A stretch of 64,000 nt of DNA from Roseovarius marisflavi (GTDB lineage Bacteria; Pseudomonadota; Alphaproteobacteria; Rhodobacterales; Rhodobacteraceae): assembly GCF_900142625.1 (NCBI RefSeq), contig NZ_FRBN01000014.1:1-64000 (forward strand), written 5' to 3'. Shown piece after piece: positions 17,456 to 26,665 of this stretch. Below the pieces are notes generated by a model. The model was not told where the DNA came from and made no database searches. It saw only the letters and a list, made by a program, of their open reading frames with translations. How positions within the stretch are numbered: position 1 is the first letter of the stretch; every line of letters starts with the position of its first letter. The position numbers and the translations under genes were made by a program.

Positions 17456-19390
17456 ATGACCGGATACCACGCCCCGGCCAAAGCCCGGGCCCCCCAGCGT
17501 TTTGCGCGCCTGCGCATCGTGGCGACCGCAATTGGCCTGTCGATTGGCGCGCTGCTTGCCCAGGGGGCCTTGGCGCAGGATGACGTGATCACCTCGCACG
17601 GCTATTCCTATTTCGGCGATCTGAAATACCCCGCCGATTACAAACATTTCGATTACGTGAACCCCGAGGCGCCCAAGGGCGGTGAAATCTCGCTTTATGC
17701 GCCGGGTACGTTTGATTCGATGAACCCCTATTCACGCAAGGGCCGCGCCGGGCGTCTGTCCTGGATGGTCTACGAGAGCCTGCTTGGCGCCTCCGAGGCG
17801 AGCGGCGAGCCGCTTCCGGGCGATAGCTATAGCGAAGCCTACGGGCTTTTGGCCGAGAGCCTCGAATATGACGCGGGCAAGACCTGGGTCATATTCCACA
17901 TGCGCCCCGAGGCGCGGTTTGCCGATGGCACGCCGGTGACGGCGCATGATGTGGTGTTTTCGCATAACCTGTTTCTGGATCAGGGCCTCAAATCCTATGC
18001 CGATGCGGTCAAACGCCGGGTGCTAAGCGCCGAGGCGCTTGACGATTACCGGGTCAAGTTCACCTTTGCAGAAGGCATCTCGCGCCGCTCGCTGATTGAT
18101 CAGGTTGGCGGCACCCCGGTCTTTCCCAAGGCCTGGTACGAGAAAACCGGTGCCCGCCTTGACGAGCCGCGCCTTGATGCGGCGCCGGGTTCGGGGCCAT
18201 ACCAGATGGCAAGCTATGACGTGAACCGCAACATCGTCTATCAGCGCAATCCTGATTATTGGGGCCGCGATTTGCCGATCAACAAGGGACGGCATAATTT
18301 CGATACCATCCGCATCGAATATTTTGCTGATGACAATGCCGCCTTCGAGGCCTTCAAGGCCGGCATCTATACCTTCCGCCCCGAGGGGAATTCGAAAACC
18401 TGGGCCACGGGGTATGATTTTCCGGCGGTTCAAAAGGGCTATGTGGTCAAGGCAGAGCTTCCCGACGGGTTGCCGCCGACGCCCTCTGGCTTTGTGTTCA
18501 ATCTCGGTCGCGAGGTGCTTCAGGATATCCGCGTGCGTCAGGCAATCGCGCTTGCGTTCAATTTCGAGTGGACCAATGAATCTCTGCAATATGGTCTTTT
18601 CAAACAGCGCCATTCCTTTGTGCAAGGCACCCCGCTAGAGGCGACAGGTGTGCCCGAGGGGGCCGAGCTTGAGCTGCTCAAGTCGCTTGGCGATATCGTG
18701 CCCGCCGAGATGCTGGGTGTGCCTGCGGTCATGGCGCATTCGTCAAACGGGGCGCGGCTGAATGACCGGCGCAACCTGCGCGCCGCTATGAAGCTTTTGG
18801 ACGAGGCCGGCTGGGCCGTGGGCGATGACGGCACGCGGCGCAATGCCAAGGGCGAGGTTCTCAAGATCGAAATTCCGATTTCCGCCTCTGGCTCGGCGAC
18901 AATGTCGGCAGTGGTGGAAAGCTTTGTCAGCAATCTTGAACTGATGGGGATCGACGCGCGGTTTGATAAGATCGACGCCGCGCAATACACCCAACGCAGC
19001 CGCGACCGCGACTATGACCTGATCTTTGACAGCTATACCTCTTTTCTTGAGGCGGGCACCGGCCTGCATCAGCGCTATGGCAGCAAAGAGGCCGCCTTTA
19101 GCCTGTTCAATCCGGCCGGCCTTGCCAGCCCGATGGTCGATGCGATCATCGACGCGGCACTTGAATCCGACAGCACCGAAGCGCAGAATGTCGCCCTCAC
19201 GGCGCTGGACCGGGCGTTGCGGTACGAGTTTTTCATGATCCCGACATGGTATCTTGATCAAAACTGGGTCGCTTATTGGGATATGTACGAGCATCCCGAT
19301 CCCTTGCCGCCCTATGCGACGGGGGTGCTCGATTTCTGGTGGTACAATGCGGATAAGGCCAAGGCGTTGAAAGACGCGGGCGCGCTGTGA
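17456..19390 (+). CDS. yejA: Peptide ABC transporter substrate-binding protein (YejA type, family 5)
   Basis: The 644-residue protein has a signal peptide (about 1-38, ending ALLAQGALAQ) and the long family-5 fold. Typical stretches are GYSYFGDLKYPADYKHFDYVNPEAPKGG, NPYSRKGRAGR and YFADDNAAFEAFKAG, which match YejA more than OppA. The ATG at 17456 follows an AGGAGG site. It starts a four-gene operon with two permeases and a double ATPase. YejABEF importers take up short peptides and, in enterobacteria, microcin C. Confidence 0.9.
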   Translation: MTGYHAPAKARAPQRFARLRIVATAIGLSIGALLAQGALAQDDVITSHGYSYFGDLKYPADYKHFDYVNPEAPKGGEISLYAPGTFDSMNPYSRKGRAGRLSWMVYESLLGASEASGEPLPGDSYSEAYGLLAESLEYDAGKTWVIFHMRPEARFADGTPVTAHDVVFSHNLFLDQGLKSYADAVKRRVLSAEALDDYRVKFTFAEGISRRSLIDQVGGTPVFPKAWYEKTGARLDEPRLDAAPGSGPYQMASYDVNRNIVYQRNPDYWGRDLPINKGRHNFDTIRIEYFADDNAAFEAFKAGIYTFRPEGNSKTWATGYDFPAVQKGYVVKAELPDGLPPTPSGFVFNLGREVLQDIRVRQAIALAFNFEWTNESLQYGLFKQRHSFVQGTPLEATGVPEGAELELLKSLGDIVPAEMLGVPAVMAHSSNGARLNDRRNLRAAMKLLDEAGWAVGDDGTRRNAKGEVLKIEIPISASGSATMSAVVESFVSNLELMGIDARFDKIDAAQYTQRSRDRDYDLIFDSYTSFLEAGTGLHQRYGSKEAAFSLFNPAGLASPMVDAIIDAALESDSTEAQNVALTALDRALRYEFFMIPTWYLDQNWVAYWDMYEHPDPLPPYATGVLDFWWYNADKAKALKDAGAL

Positions 19391-19422
19391 TGCAAGCGAG
19401 CTTGCCAATGGGATCTGTGTAG

Positions 19423-20517
19423 ATGGGCGCCTATATCATGCGGCGGTTGCTGCTGATCATCCCGACGCTGCTGGGGATCATGATCATCAACTTTGCCCTC
19501 GTGCAATTCGTGCCCGGCGGGCCAGTCGAACAGATGATCGCCAATATGCAGGGCCAGGGCAACGTCTTTGAGAGCTTTTCCGGCTCGGGGAGCGATACCG
19601 GTCAGGAGCTTACGGGAAGTGGCGGCGGCAATGAGCAATACCTTGGCGCGCGCGGCCTTCCGCCCGAGCTGATCAAGGAGCTGGAAGAGCAGTTCGGCCT
19701 TGATAAGCCGCCGGTTGAGCGGTTTTTCAACATGATGTGGAATTACATGCGGCTTGATTTCGGAGAGAGTTATTTCCGAAAAATCGAGGTGCTTGACCTG
19801 GTGCTGGAAAAGATGCCGGTCAGTATCACGCTTGGGCTGTGGTCGACGGTGATCGCCTATCTGGTATCAATCCCGCTTGGAATTCGCAAGGCGGTGGGCG
19901 ATGGCAACCGCTTTGACACATGGACAAGTGCGGTGATCATCGTCGCCTATGCGATCCCGGCGTTTTTGTTCGCGATCATGTTGCTGGTGCTTTTTGCAGG
20001 CGGCAGTTACTGGCAGTTGTTTCCGCTCCGCGGGCTGACCTCGGATAATTTCGATCAGCTCTCGCTGGTGGGCAAGGCGATGGATTATCTGTGGCATATC
20101 GCGCTGCCGGTGCTGGCCTCGACCATATCGGCCTTTGCGACGCTGACATTGCTGACCAAGAACAGCTTTCTCGACGAGATCAAGAAGCACTACGTGATGA
20201 CAGCGCGGGCCAAGGGGTTAAGCGAAAGTAAGGTGCTTTATGGCCATGTGTTTCGCAATGCCATGCTGATCGTGATCGCGGGCTTTCCGGCGGTATTTAT
20301 CGGCGTGTTCTTTGGCGGTTCGGTTCTGATCGAGACGATTTTCAGTCTTGATGGGCTTGGTCGGCTTGGGTTCGAGGCCGCCGTGGGGCGCGATTACCCG
20401 GTGATGTTTGGCACGCTGTTTCTGTTCGGGTTGATCGGTCTGCTTGTCGGTATCCTGTCGGACCTGATGTATGTGCTGGTCGATCCGCGGATCGACTTCG
20501 AAAAGCGGGAAGGGTGA
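19423..20517 (+). CDS. yejB: Peptide ABC transporter permease (YejB type)
   Basis: The 364-residue permease has the N-terminal signature [29 protein letters not shown] and a long extracytoplasmic loop (about 40-110). The transport domain includes the inner-membrane loop [31 protein letters not shown]. Six membrane helices are expected. The first ATG has a weak ribosome site; a second ATG at 19438 (MRRLLL) is an alternative. It lies 32 bases after yejA. Confidence 0.92.
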   Translation: MGAYIMRRLLLIIPTLLGIMIINFALVQFVPGGPVEQMIANMQGQGNVFESFSGSGSDTGQELTGSGGGNEQYLGARGLPPELIKELEEQFGLDKPPVERFFNMMWNYMRLDFGESYFRKIEVLDLVLEKMPVSITLGLWSTVIAYLVSIPLGIRKAVGDGNRFDTWTSAVIIVAYAIPAFLFAIMLLVLFAGGSYWQLFPLRGLTSDNFDQLSLVGKAMDYLWHIALPVLASTISAFATLTLLTKNSFLDEIKKHYVMTARAKGLSESKVLYGHVFRNAMLIVIAGFPAVFIGVFFGGSVLIETIFSLDGLGRLGFEAAVGRDYPVMFGTLFLFGLIGLLVGILSDLMYVLVDPRIDFEKREG

Positions 20518-20562
20518 GGCGTATGAAGATCGACGCTCGCGCCGCAAGGACAGGCTTGGAGT

Positions 20563-20632
20563 GGGGGCGCTGCTCCCCAAGAAAATTCGCCGAATTTTCT
20601 TGTCCCCCGGAGTATTTCTGGAAAGATGAAAG
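20563..20632 (+). repeat. Interspersed repeat, copy A
   Basis: The gap between the two permease genes holds three linked pieces. A GC hairpin GGGGGCGCTGCTCCCC is followed by the palindrome GAAAATTCG-C-CGAATTTTC extended by two bases each side. The last piece, CCCCCGGAG, continues into TATTTCTGGAAAGATG. Related pieces occur at 35896-35962, 40447-40524 and, for the palindrome alone, 59478-59498. It looks like a dispersed RNA-hairpin element rather than a gene. Confidence 0.65.
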
Positions 20633-20644
20633 GGGTGCGTGGTA

Positions 20645-21751
20645 ATGGCTCTCTCACCTCTCAATCAACGCCGCTGGCGGAATTTCAGGCGCAACCGGCG
20701 GGCCTATTGGTCGTTGTTTCTGTTTGTGATCGTGTTTGGCATTTCGCTCTTTGCCGAGTTCGTTGCCAACGACAAACCGATCCTCGTGCAGTACCGGGGC
20801 GAGCTTTATATGCCGGTGTTTCAGTTTTATCCCGAGACCGCCTTTGGCGGCGATTTTGAAACCGAGGCGATTTATCGCGACCCCGAGGTCAAGTGCCTGA
20901 TTGCCAGCGGTGGGTTGGATATCTGCTTTGACGATCCAGAGGGTGTCATGGCCGATGCCGAGGACGGGGTGGTCGAGGGCGATGCGATCGAAGCTGGCTG
21001 GGCGATTTGGCCGCCGATTCCCTATAGTTACAACACCACCGTTGACCGGCCCGGCGCCGCGCCCTTACCGCCCAATGCGCAGAACCTTTTGGGCACGGAT
21101 GACACCAAGCGCGATGTGCTTGCGCGGGTGATTTACGGTTTCCGCCTGTCGGTCTTGTTCACGCTGATCGTCACAGCGCTTTCCTCGGTGATCGGCATTT
21201 TCGCGGGGGCTGTGCAGGGCTTTTTCGGCGGGCGCACGGATTTGATTTTCCAGAGGGTGATCGAAATCTGGTCCTCCACCCCACAGCTTTACGTGATCAT
21301 TATCCTGTTCGCGATCCTGCCGCGCAGTTTCTGGCTTTTGGTGTTTATCACCGTGCTGTTCGGATGGATGGGTCTTGTCGGCGTGGTGCGCGCCGAGTTT
21401 TTGCGCGCGCGCAACCTTGAATATGTGCGCGCGGCCAAGGCCTTGGGCGTGAGCAATCTGACGATCATGTTCCGGCATATGTTGCCCAATGCCATGGTGG
21501 CGACGCTGACCATGTTGCCCTTTGTGATCACCGGTACAATTTCCTTGCTGGCGGGGCTGGATTTTCTGGGTTTTGGCCTGCCGTCCTCATCGCCGAGCCT
21601 TGGCGAGTTGACCCTTCAGGCCAAGCAGAACCTTCAGGCGCCCTGGCTTGCGTTTACCGCGTTTTTCGCCTTTGCCATCATGCTGTCGCTGCTGGTCTTT
21701 ATCTTCGAGGGCGTGCGGGATGCATTTGATCCAAGAAAGACATTTGAATGA
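20645..21751 (+). CDS. yejE: Peptide ABC transporter permease (YejE type)
   Basis: The 368-residue permease starts with LNQRRWRNFRRNRRAYWSLFLF, then a membrane helix and a long periplasmic insert typical of YejE (about 45-150). The permease domain carries EFLRARNLEYVRAAKALGVSNLTIMFRHMLPNAM (the EAA loop). The ATG at 20645 was preferred over a GTG at 20639 for its spacing from an AAAGGGG site. Its last four bases overlap the start of the ATPase gene. Confidence 0.92.
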   Translation: MALSPLNQRRWRNFRRNRRAYWSLFLFVIVFGISLFAEFVANDKPILVQYRGELYMPVFQFYPETAFGGDFETEAIYRDPEVKCLIASGGLDICFDDPEGVMADAEDGVVEGDAIEAGWAIWPPIPYSYNTTVDRPGAAPLPPNAQNLLGTDDTKRDVLARVIYGFRLSVLFTLIVTALSSVIGIFAGAVQGFFGGRTDLIFQRVIEIWSSTPQLYVIIILFAILPRSFWLLVFITVLFGWMGLVGVVRAEFLRARNLEYVRAAKALGVSNLTIMFRHMLPNAMVATLTMLPFVITGTISLLAGLDFLGFGLPSSSPSLGELTLQAKQNLQAPWLAFTAFFAFAIMLSLLVFIFEGVRDAFDPRKTFE

Positions 21752-23352
21752 GCCTTTTGACGGTCAAAGATCTGCGCGTAAGTTTCCGCCAGGACGGGCA
21801 ATTGATCGAGGCGGTCAAGGGCGTTTCGTTCCGCCTTGATCCCGGCGAGACGGTGGCCATCGTCGGTGAAAGCGGGTCGGGCAAGTCGGTGACGGCGCTG
21901 AGCACTGTGTCGCTGCTTGGTGGCTCTGCCGAGGTCTCGGGCAGCGTGACCTATGACGGCCAGGAGATGATCGGCGCCGATGACAAACGCCTGCGACAGG
22001 TGCGCGGCAACGATATCAGCTTTATCTTTCAAGAGCCGATGACATCGCTCAATCCGCTGCACACGCTTGAAAAGCAGATTCGCGAAAGTCTTGAGCTGCA
22101 TCAGGGGCTGACCGGAGACGCCGCAAGGGCGCGCATTATCGAGCTTTTGCAAAGGGTCGGTATTCGCGACGCCGAAAGCCGCCTTGGCGCCTATCCGCAT
22201 CAGCTCTCGGGGGGACAGCGCCAGCGGGTGATGATCGCCATGGCTCTGGCCAACAAGCCCGATATCCTGATCGCGGACGAGCCGACAACGGCGCTTGATG
22301 TGACCATTCAGGCGCAGATTCTGGAGTTGTTGGCAGAGCTCAAGCGCGAAGAGGGCATGGGCCTTTTGTTCATCACCCACGATCTGAGCATCGTGCAGAG
22401 GATCGCCGACCGGGTCTGTGTGATGAAGGATGGCGAGATTGTCGAAGAGGGGCCGACCGCGAGCGTCTTTGCCGACCCGCAACATCCCTATACCCGCAAA
22501 CTGCTGGGCGCGCGCGCGGTGGGGCAACCCGCGCCGGTGCCCGCAAATGCGCCGGTGATGGTAAAGACCGAGGGCCTGCGCGTCTGGTTTCCGATCCAGA
22601 AGGGGTTCATGAAACGCACCGTCGGCCATGTGAAGGCGGTCAATGACGCCAACCTTACGGTGCGGGCGGGCGAGACGCTTGGCATTGTCGGCGAAAGCGG
22701 GTCGGGCAAGACGACGCTGGCGCTTGGGATCATGCGGCTGATTGCCTCCGAGGGGCAGATCACCTTTGACGGCAGCGATGTGCATGATTGGTCGACGCGC
22801 GAATTGCGTCACCGCAGGGCCGATATGCAGATTGTCTTTCAGGATCCCTTCGGAAGCCTGAGCCCGCGCATGACCTGTGAACAGATCATCGCCGAAGGCA
22901 TGGGCGTTCACGGAAGCCCGGATGGGCGCGCGCAGCGCGTTCTGGTCGCTGAGGTGATGGAAGAGGTGGGGTTGAACCCTGCAACGATGGATCGCTATCC
23001 TCACGAGTTTTCCGGCGGCCAGAGGCAACGGATCGCGATTGCGCGGGCGATGATCCTGCGGCCCAAGCTTGTGGTGCTGGACGAGCCGACATCGGCGCTT
23101 GATATGACCGTGCAGGTTCAGATCGTGGATTTGTTGCGTGATTTGCAGGTGAAATACGGGCTGGCCTATCTGTTCATCAGTCACGATCTAAACGTGGTGC
23201 GCGCGATGAGCCACCGGGTGTTGGTGATGAAGCAGGGCGATGTGGTTGAAGAGGGCGAGGCCGAGGCGTTGTTTTCGGCGCCCAAGACCGAATACGCGCG
23301 CACGCTTTTGGCGGCGGCGCTCGATCTCAAGGCGGGTGCTCACCAGCCGTGA
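21748..23352 (+). CDS. yejF: Peptide ABC transporter ATP-binding protein, tandem type (YejF)
   Basis: The 534-residue protein has two full ABC domains. The first has Walker A GESGSGKS (about 39-46), signature LSGGQRQRV and Walker [12 protein letters not shown]. The second has GESGSGKTT (about 315), FSGGQRQRI and [11 protein letters not shown]. Both carry the Opp-type C-terminal extension with [10 protein letters not shown] or [10 protein letters not shown]. The ATGA overlap with yejE indicates coupled translation. It energises the YejAB(E) importer. Confidence 0.94.
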   Translation: MSLLTVKDLRVSFRQDGQLIEAVKGVSFRLDPGETVAIVGESGSGKSVTALSTVSLLGGSAEVSGSVTYDGQEMIGADDKRLRQVRGNDISFIFQEPMTSLNPLHTLEKQIRESLELHQGLTGDAARARIIELLQRVGIRDAESRLGAYPHQLSGGQRQRVMIAMALANKPDILIADEPTTALDVTIQAQILELLAELKREEGMGLLFITHDLSIVQRIADRVCVMKDGEIVEEGPTASVFADPQHPYTRKLLGARAVGQPAPVPANAPVMVKTEGLRVWFPIQKGFMKRTVGHVKAVNDANLTVRAGETLGIVGESGSGKTTLALGIMRLIASEGQITFDGSDVHDWSTRELRHRRADMQIVFQDPFGSLSPRMTCEQIIAEGMGVHGSPDGRAQRVLVAEVMEEVGLNPATMDRYPHEFSGGQRQRIAIARAMILRPKLVVLDEPTSALDMTVQVQIVDLLRDLQVKYGLAYLFISHDLNVVRAMSHRVLVMKQGDVVEEGEAEALFSAPKTEYARTLLAAALDLKAGAHQP

Positions 23353-23369
23353 CCGGCTGTTTCGCGCGG

Positions 23370-23385
23370 CCGACCGCAAGGTCGG
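23370..23385. terminator. Small hairpin between convergent yejF and hemN
   Basis: CCGACC-GCAA-GGTCGG forms a six-base stem with a GNRA-type loop in the 43-base gap between convergent genes. No T run follows, so its role as a terminator is uncertain. Confidence 0.4.
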
Positions 23386-23395
23386 ATGAACGGGC

Positions 23396-24751
23396 TCAGA
23401 TCGCCGAGCTATGGCCCGCGCCGTCCACCGCATAGGCGTCGAGGTGGCGCGCGATCATCCGGGTCAGGGGACGTGCCGCAGGCGGAACGAACAGCCCGCC
23501 CTGATCGGTGCGAAGCAGGCCGGGAAAGGCCTCGCTGACCTCTTGCAGCATCGCGGCGAGCGCCGCAGGGGCAATGTCGAAAGACCGCGTGATCTCACCC
23601 GCATCAATGCGGAAATCGCACATCAGCGCCTCGATCATCCGTCCGCGCATCTTGTCGTCGGGGCTAAAGCGGTGGCCGCGCGTGACCGAAAATCGGCCCT
23701 CGCGGATGGCGCCGGTATGGGCCCCGGTGGCGGGCGCATTCTGGGCATAGCCCTGTGGAAAGCGAGAGATCGACGAGGCCCCGACACCGATCAGCACATC
23801 GGATGTGTCATCGGTATAGCCCTGGAAATTGCGCCGCAACCGCCCGGCTTTTTGCGCAATGGCAAGCCCGTCATCAGGGGTGGCGAAATGGTCGATCCCG
23901 ATTTCGGCGTAATTGTCCCAGAGGAACAGTTTGCGCGCGGTTTCAAACAGCGCCAGCCGCTCTTGCGGGGTTGGCAGGGCCTCCGAGGGGATCATCTGTT
24001 GGCGCTTGGCCATCCACGGCACATGGGCATAGCCATAAAGCGCCACCCGGTCGGGATTGAGCGACAGAAGCTTTTGCACGCTTTCGGTGATGCGCGCATT
24101 GGTCTGATGCGGCAGGCCATAAAGGATGTCGGCATTCAGGCTTGTGACGCCGCGGCTTCTGATTTCATCGGCGGCGTGGCGGGTGATGTCATAGCTTTGC
24201 TGACGCCCGATGCTTTGCTGAATCTTCTCGTCGAAATCCTGTACCCCGATCGAGGCGCGGTTCATGCCGGCTGCGGCTAGCGCGTCAAGCCGGGGGCCGT
24301 CCACTTCGTTCGGGTCGATCTCGACCGAGAACTCGGTCTTGTCGGTGAAGGGCGCGATGGCGCGAATCGCACCGGCCAATTCGTCGATCATGCCAGGCGA
24401 CAAAAGCGTCGGGGTGCCGCCGCCCCAATGCAGGCGCGACAATCGGACGCCCTTGGGCAAAAGCTTGCCCAGCATGGCAAGTTCGGCCTTCAGCGTCTCG
24501 AGATAGGCAACCACGGGCTTGTCGGTCTGGGTGCCCTGGGTGCGGCAGGCACAGAACCAGCACAATCGCCTGCAAAACGGCACATGCACGTAGAGCGATA
24601 TTTCGCCGTTCTCGGGGATCGCCCTGATCCAGCTTGAAAAATCATCCGCTCCAACGCCGCTATTGAAATGCGGGGCCGTGGGATAGCTTGTATAGCGCGG
24701 CACTTTGGCGTCGAAGAGACCAAGTTTGCCCAGTTGAGTTTTCGTATCCAT
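23396..24751 (-). CDS. hemN: Oxygen-independent coproporphyrinogen III oxidase
   Basis: This radical SAM enzyme of 451 residues makes protoporphyrinogen IX without oxygen. The cluster cysteines are Cys60, Cys64 and Cys67 in FCRRLCWFCACR. The N-terminal KVPRYTSYPTAPHF, the GGGTPTLL motif and the C-terminal HemN domain are all present, which separates it from HemW. The start lies 36 bases from an FNR box shared with fnrL, so it should be induced at low oxygen. This matches hemN/hemZ next to fnrL in Rhodobacter. Confidence 0.95.
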   Translation of the reverse strand: MDTKTQLGKLGLFDAKVPRYTSYPTAPHFNSGVGADDFSSWIRAIPENGEISLYVHVPFCRRLCWFCACRTQGTQTDKPVVAYLETLKAELAMLGKLLPKGVRLSRLHWGGGTPTLLSPGMIDELAGAIRAIAPFTDKTEFSVEIDPNEVDGPRLDALAAAGMNRASIGVQDFDEKIQQSIGRQQSYDITRHAADEIRSRGVTSLNADILYGLPHQTNARITESVQKLLSLNPDRVALYGYAHVPWMAKRQQMIPSEALPTPQERLALFETARKLFLWDNYAEIGIDHFATPDDGLAIAQKAGRLRRNFQGYTDDTSDVLIGVGASSISRFPQGYAQNAPATGAHTGAIREGRFSVTRGHRFSPDDKMRGRMIEALMCDFRIDAGEITRSFDIAPAALAAMLQEVSEAFPGLLRTDQGGLFVPPAARPLTRMIARHLDAYAVDGAGHSSAI

Positions 24752-24786
24752 GTGCCTAGGGTTAGGCGTCGTGTTTGAGAATGACC

Positions 24787-24800
24787 TTGACCCAGATCAA
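24787..24800. promoter_or_regulatory. FNR box between hemN and fnrL
   Basis: TTGACCCAGATCAA matches the FNR consensus TTGAT-N4-ATCAA at all but one base. It lies between the divergent hemN and fnrL starts, suggesting control of hemN and fnrL autoregulation. Confidence 0.85.
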
Positions 24801-24822
24801 ACTAGAGAAAAGTGATTATTCC

Positions 24823-25569
24823 ATGCTGATGAATGACCCCTCGATTACTTCGCGCCAATGCGGGGATTGCCCGATCCGCCACCGGGCGGTTTGCGCGCGC
24901 TGCGAGTCGGACGAGTTGGAGCGGCTGGACCAGATCAAGTATTACCGCAATTTTGAGGCCGGCCAGACCGTGATCTGGTCTGGCGACAAGATGGATTTTG
25001 TCGGGTCGGTCGTGTCGGGTATCGCCACCCTGACCCAGACGATGGAAGACGGGCGCACCCAGATGGTTGGCCTGTTGCTGCCCAGCGATTTCGTCGGTCG
25101 CCCCGGACGCGACAGCGCGGCCTATGACGTGGTTGCGGTGACCGACATGGTGATGTGCTGTTTCCGCAAGAAACCGTTCGAGACGATGATGAGCGAGACG
25201 CCGCATATCGCGCAGCGCCTGCTTGAGATGACGTTGGACGAGCTTGATGCCGCGCGCGAATGGATGCTGGTGCTTGGCCGCAAGACAGCGCGCGAAAAGA
25301 TTGCCTCGTTGCTGGCGATCATCGCACGGCGCGATGCCACGCTGAACATGGCCGGGATGCAGGGGCCGATCACCTTTGAATTGCCCCTGACCCGCGAGGC
25401 GATGGCCGATTATCTTGGTCTGACGCTCGAAACGGTCAGCCGTCAGGTCTCGGCGTTGAAAAAGGACGCGGTGATCACGCTTGAGGGCAAACGTCGCATC
25501 ACCATTCACGATTTCAACCGCCTGCTGGATGAGGCGGGCGACGACAGTGACGGTGGCATGCTCGCCTGA
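24823..25569 (+). CDS. fnrL: Anaerobic regulator FnrL (Crp/Fnr family)
   Basis: The 248-residue regulator carries cluster-binding cysteines in RQCGDCPIRHRAVCARC (Cys13, Cys16, Cys24) plus Cys112/113 in MVMCCFRKK, as in Rhodobacter FnrL. The cyclic-nucleotide-like domain contains DGRTQMVGLLLPSDFVGRPG, and the helix-turn-helix is LTLETVSRQVSALKK. The reading frame stays open back to 24775, but the FNR box lies inside that extension. I therefore start at 24823, which also gives the family length. It should activate hemN, the cco genes and the stress gene nearby when oxygen falls. Confidence 0.93.
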   Translation: MLMNDPSITSRQCGDCPIRHRAVCARCESDELERLDQIKYYRNFEAGQTVIWSGDKMDFVGSVVSGIATLTQTMEDGRTQMVGLLLPSDFVGRPGRDSAAYDVVAVTDMVMCCFRKKPFETMMSETPHIAQRLLEMTLDELDAAREWMLVLGRKTAREKIASLLAIIARRDATLNMAGMQGPITFELPLTREAMADYLGLTLETVSRQVSALKKDAVITLEGKRRITIHDFNRLLDEAGDDSDGGMLA

Positions 25570-25619
25570 GGGGGCGATGCGGGCGGCGGCGGGTCACCAG
25601 ACCGCCACCCGAACCGGGC

Positions 25620-26459
25620 CTAATGTGCCATGAGAACCGGAACTTTACTTTGTTCCAGCATATAGCGGGTGGCGCCACCAAAGATGGCCTCTCGGAACCG
25701 CGAATGACCATAGGCGCCCATCACGACCATATCGGCATTCATGTCGCCCGCGTGACGCAACAGCACATCCGAGACCCGCGGCAGGGTTTTGGACAGAACA
25801 TCAACCTCGACGGTGACACCATGGCGGGCCAGATATTGCGACAACAGACCACCGGGATCAGAGCGGTTCGGCCCATGGGTTGGCGGGTCGATGATCACCA
25901 CATGCACCACATCCGCCCCGGCAAGCAGCGGCAGGGCTGCGCGGACCGCGCCAAGGGCCTCGCTGCTTTCGTTCCAGGCGACAAGGATGCGTTTGGGGTG
26001 TGTCACCGGCGTGCTGCCCGCAGGAGCCACAAGAACCGGGGTGGCGCCATCAAACAGAGCGGCCTCGGTCACGGGCTCAAGTTCCGCGCCGCGGCCTTCG
26101 CCATAAGGCTGGGGCAGAACCACGAGATCGGAGAACCGCGCGCGCATCGCCACGTGCCGCCCCAGATCGGCAAGCTGCGCCACGCCGCCTTCACAACTCC
26201 AGCGCAGGGCGGTGGTGCCCAGGACGTTGCGCACCTTGGCCTCGATCGCCTCGGCATCTTCCTGGGCGCGGGCGATGGTCTCCTGAAGCACAATGGCGCT
26301 GGCGCCGGCATAGTAATAGCCGGCCTGGCTGCGATCCACGCCAAGACACAGCACATCAAGGTGTGCGCCGTGAACTTCGGCCGTGGCAATTGCATGGGCC
26401 ATGGTTTCTTCCACCAGGGCCTCATCCGTCAAAACCGAAAACAGGGTGTTGTAGGTCAT
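25620..26459 (-). CDS. Universal stress protein, two-domain type
   Basis: The 279-residue protein has two Usp domains (about 1-145 and 150-279). The second ends with the ATP-binding pattern MGAYGHSRFREAIFGGATRYMLEQSKVPVLMAH. The ATG at 26459 has an AAAGGA ribosome site. A perfect FNR box lies 66 bases upstream, so it appears to be part of the FnrL regulon. It is transcribed away from ccoN, an arrangement common near cbb3 oxidase genes. Confidence 0.88.
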   Translation of the reverse strand: MTYNTLFSVLTDEALVEETMAHAIATAEVHGAHLDVLCLGVDRSQAGYYYAGASAIVLQETIARAQEDAEAIEAKVRNVLGTTALRWSCEGGVAQLADLGRHVAMRARFSDLVVLPQPYGEGRGAELEPVTEAALFDGATPVLVAPAGSTPVTHPKRILVAWNESSEALGAVRAALPLLAGADVVHVVIIDPPTHGPNRSDPGGLLSQYLARHGVTVEVDVLSKTLPRVSDVLLRHAGDMNADMVVMGAYGHSRFREAIFGGATRYMLEQSKVPVLMAH

Positions 26460-26524
26460 TTTTGCATTCCTTTGCTCGGGGTCGCACATCAATTAAGCAT
26501 ATGCACTGTGCGAAGGGCTCCGCT

Positions 26525-26538
26525 TTGATGCTAATCAA
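26525..26538. promoter_or_regulatory. Perfect FNR box upstream of the stress protein gene
   Basis: TTGATGCTAATCAA matches TTGAT-N4-ATCAA exactly. It is nearer the minus-strand stress gene and is 18 bases from a second box facing ccoN. Confidence 0.85.
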
Positions 26539-26556
26539 TCAAAGGAATGAATGGGT

Positions 26557-26570
26557 TTGACACAGATCAA
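26557..26570. promoter_or_regulatory. FNR box upstream of ccoNOQP
   Basis: TTGACACAGATCAA matches the FNR consensus except for one base. It lies 95 bases before the ccoN start codon, a suitable distance for an activator site at about -41 of a promoter with a short leader. Confidence 0.82.
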
Positions 26571-26665
26571 GGTATCGCGGCTGCTATGCTCGCATTACGG
26601 CATCAGTCTAAACGCGCCCGCGCGAAACAGTTCGAAACGCGCGGATAAAGACGAAGGGACGCATT

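Noticed and set aside
24775..24822. Upstream ATG codons as a longer start for fnrL.
   Set aside because: The extension would place the FNR box inside the coding sequence and exceed the family length.
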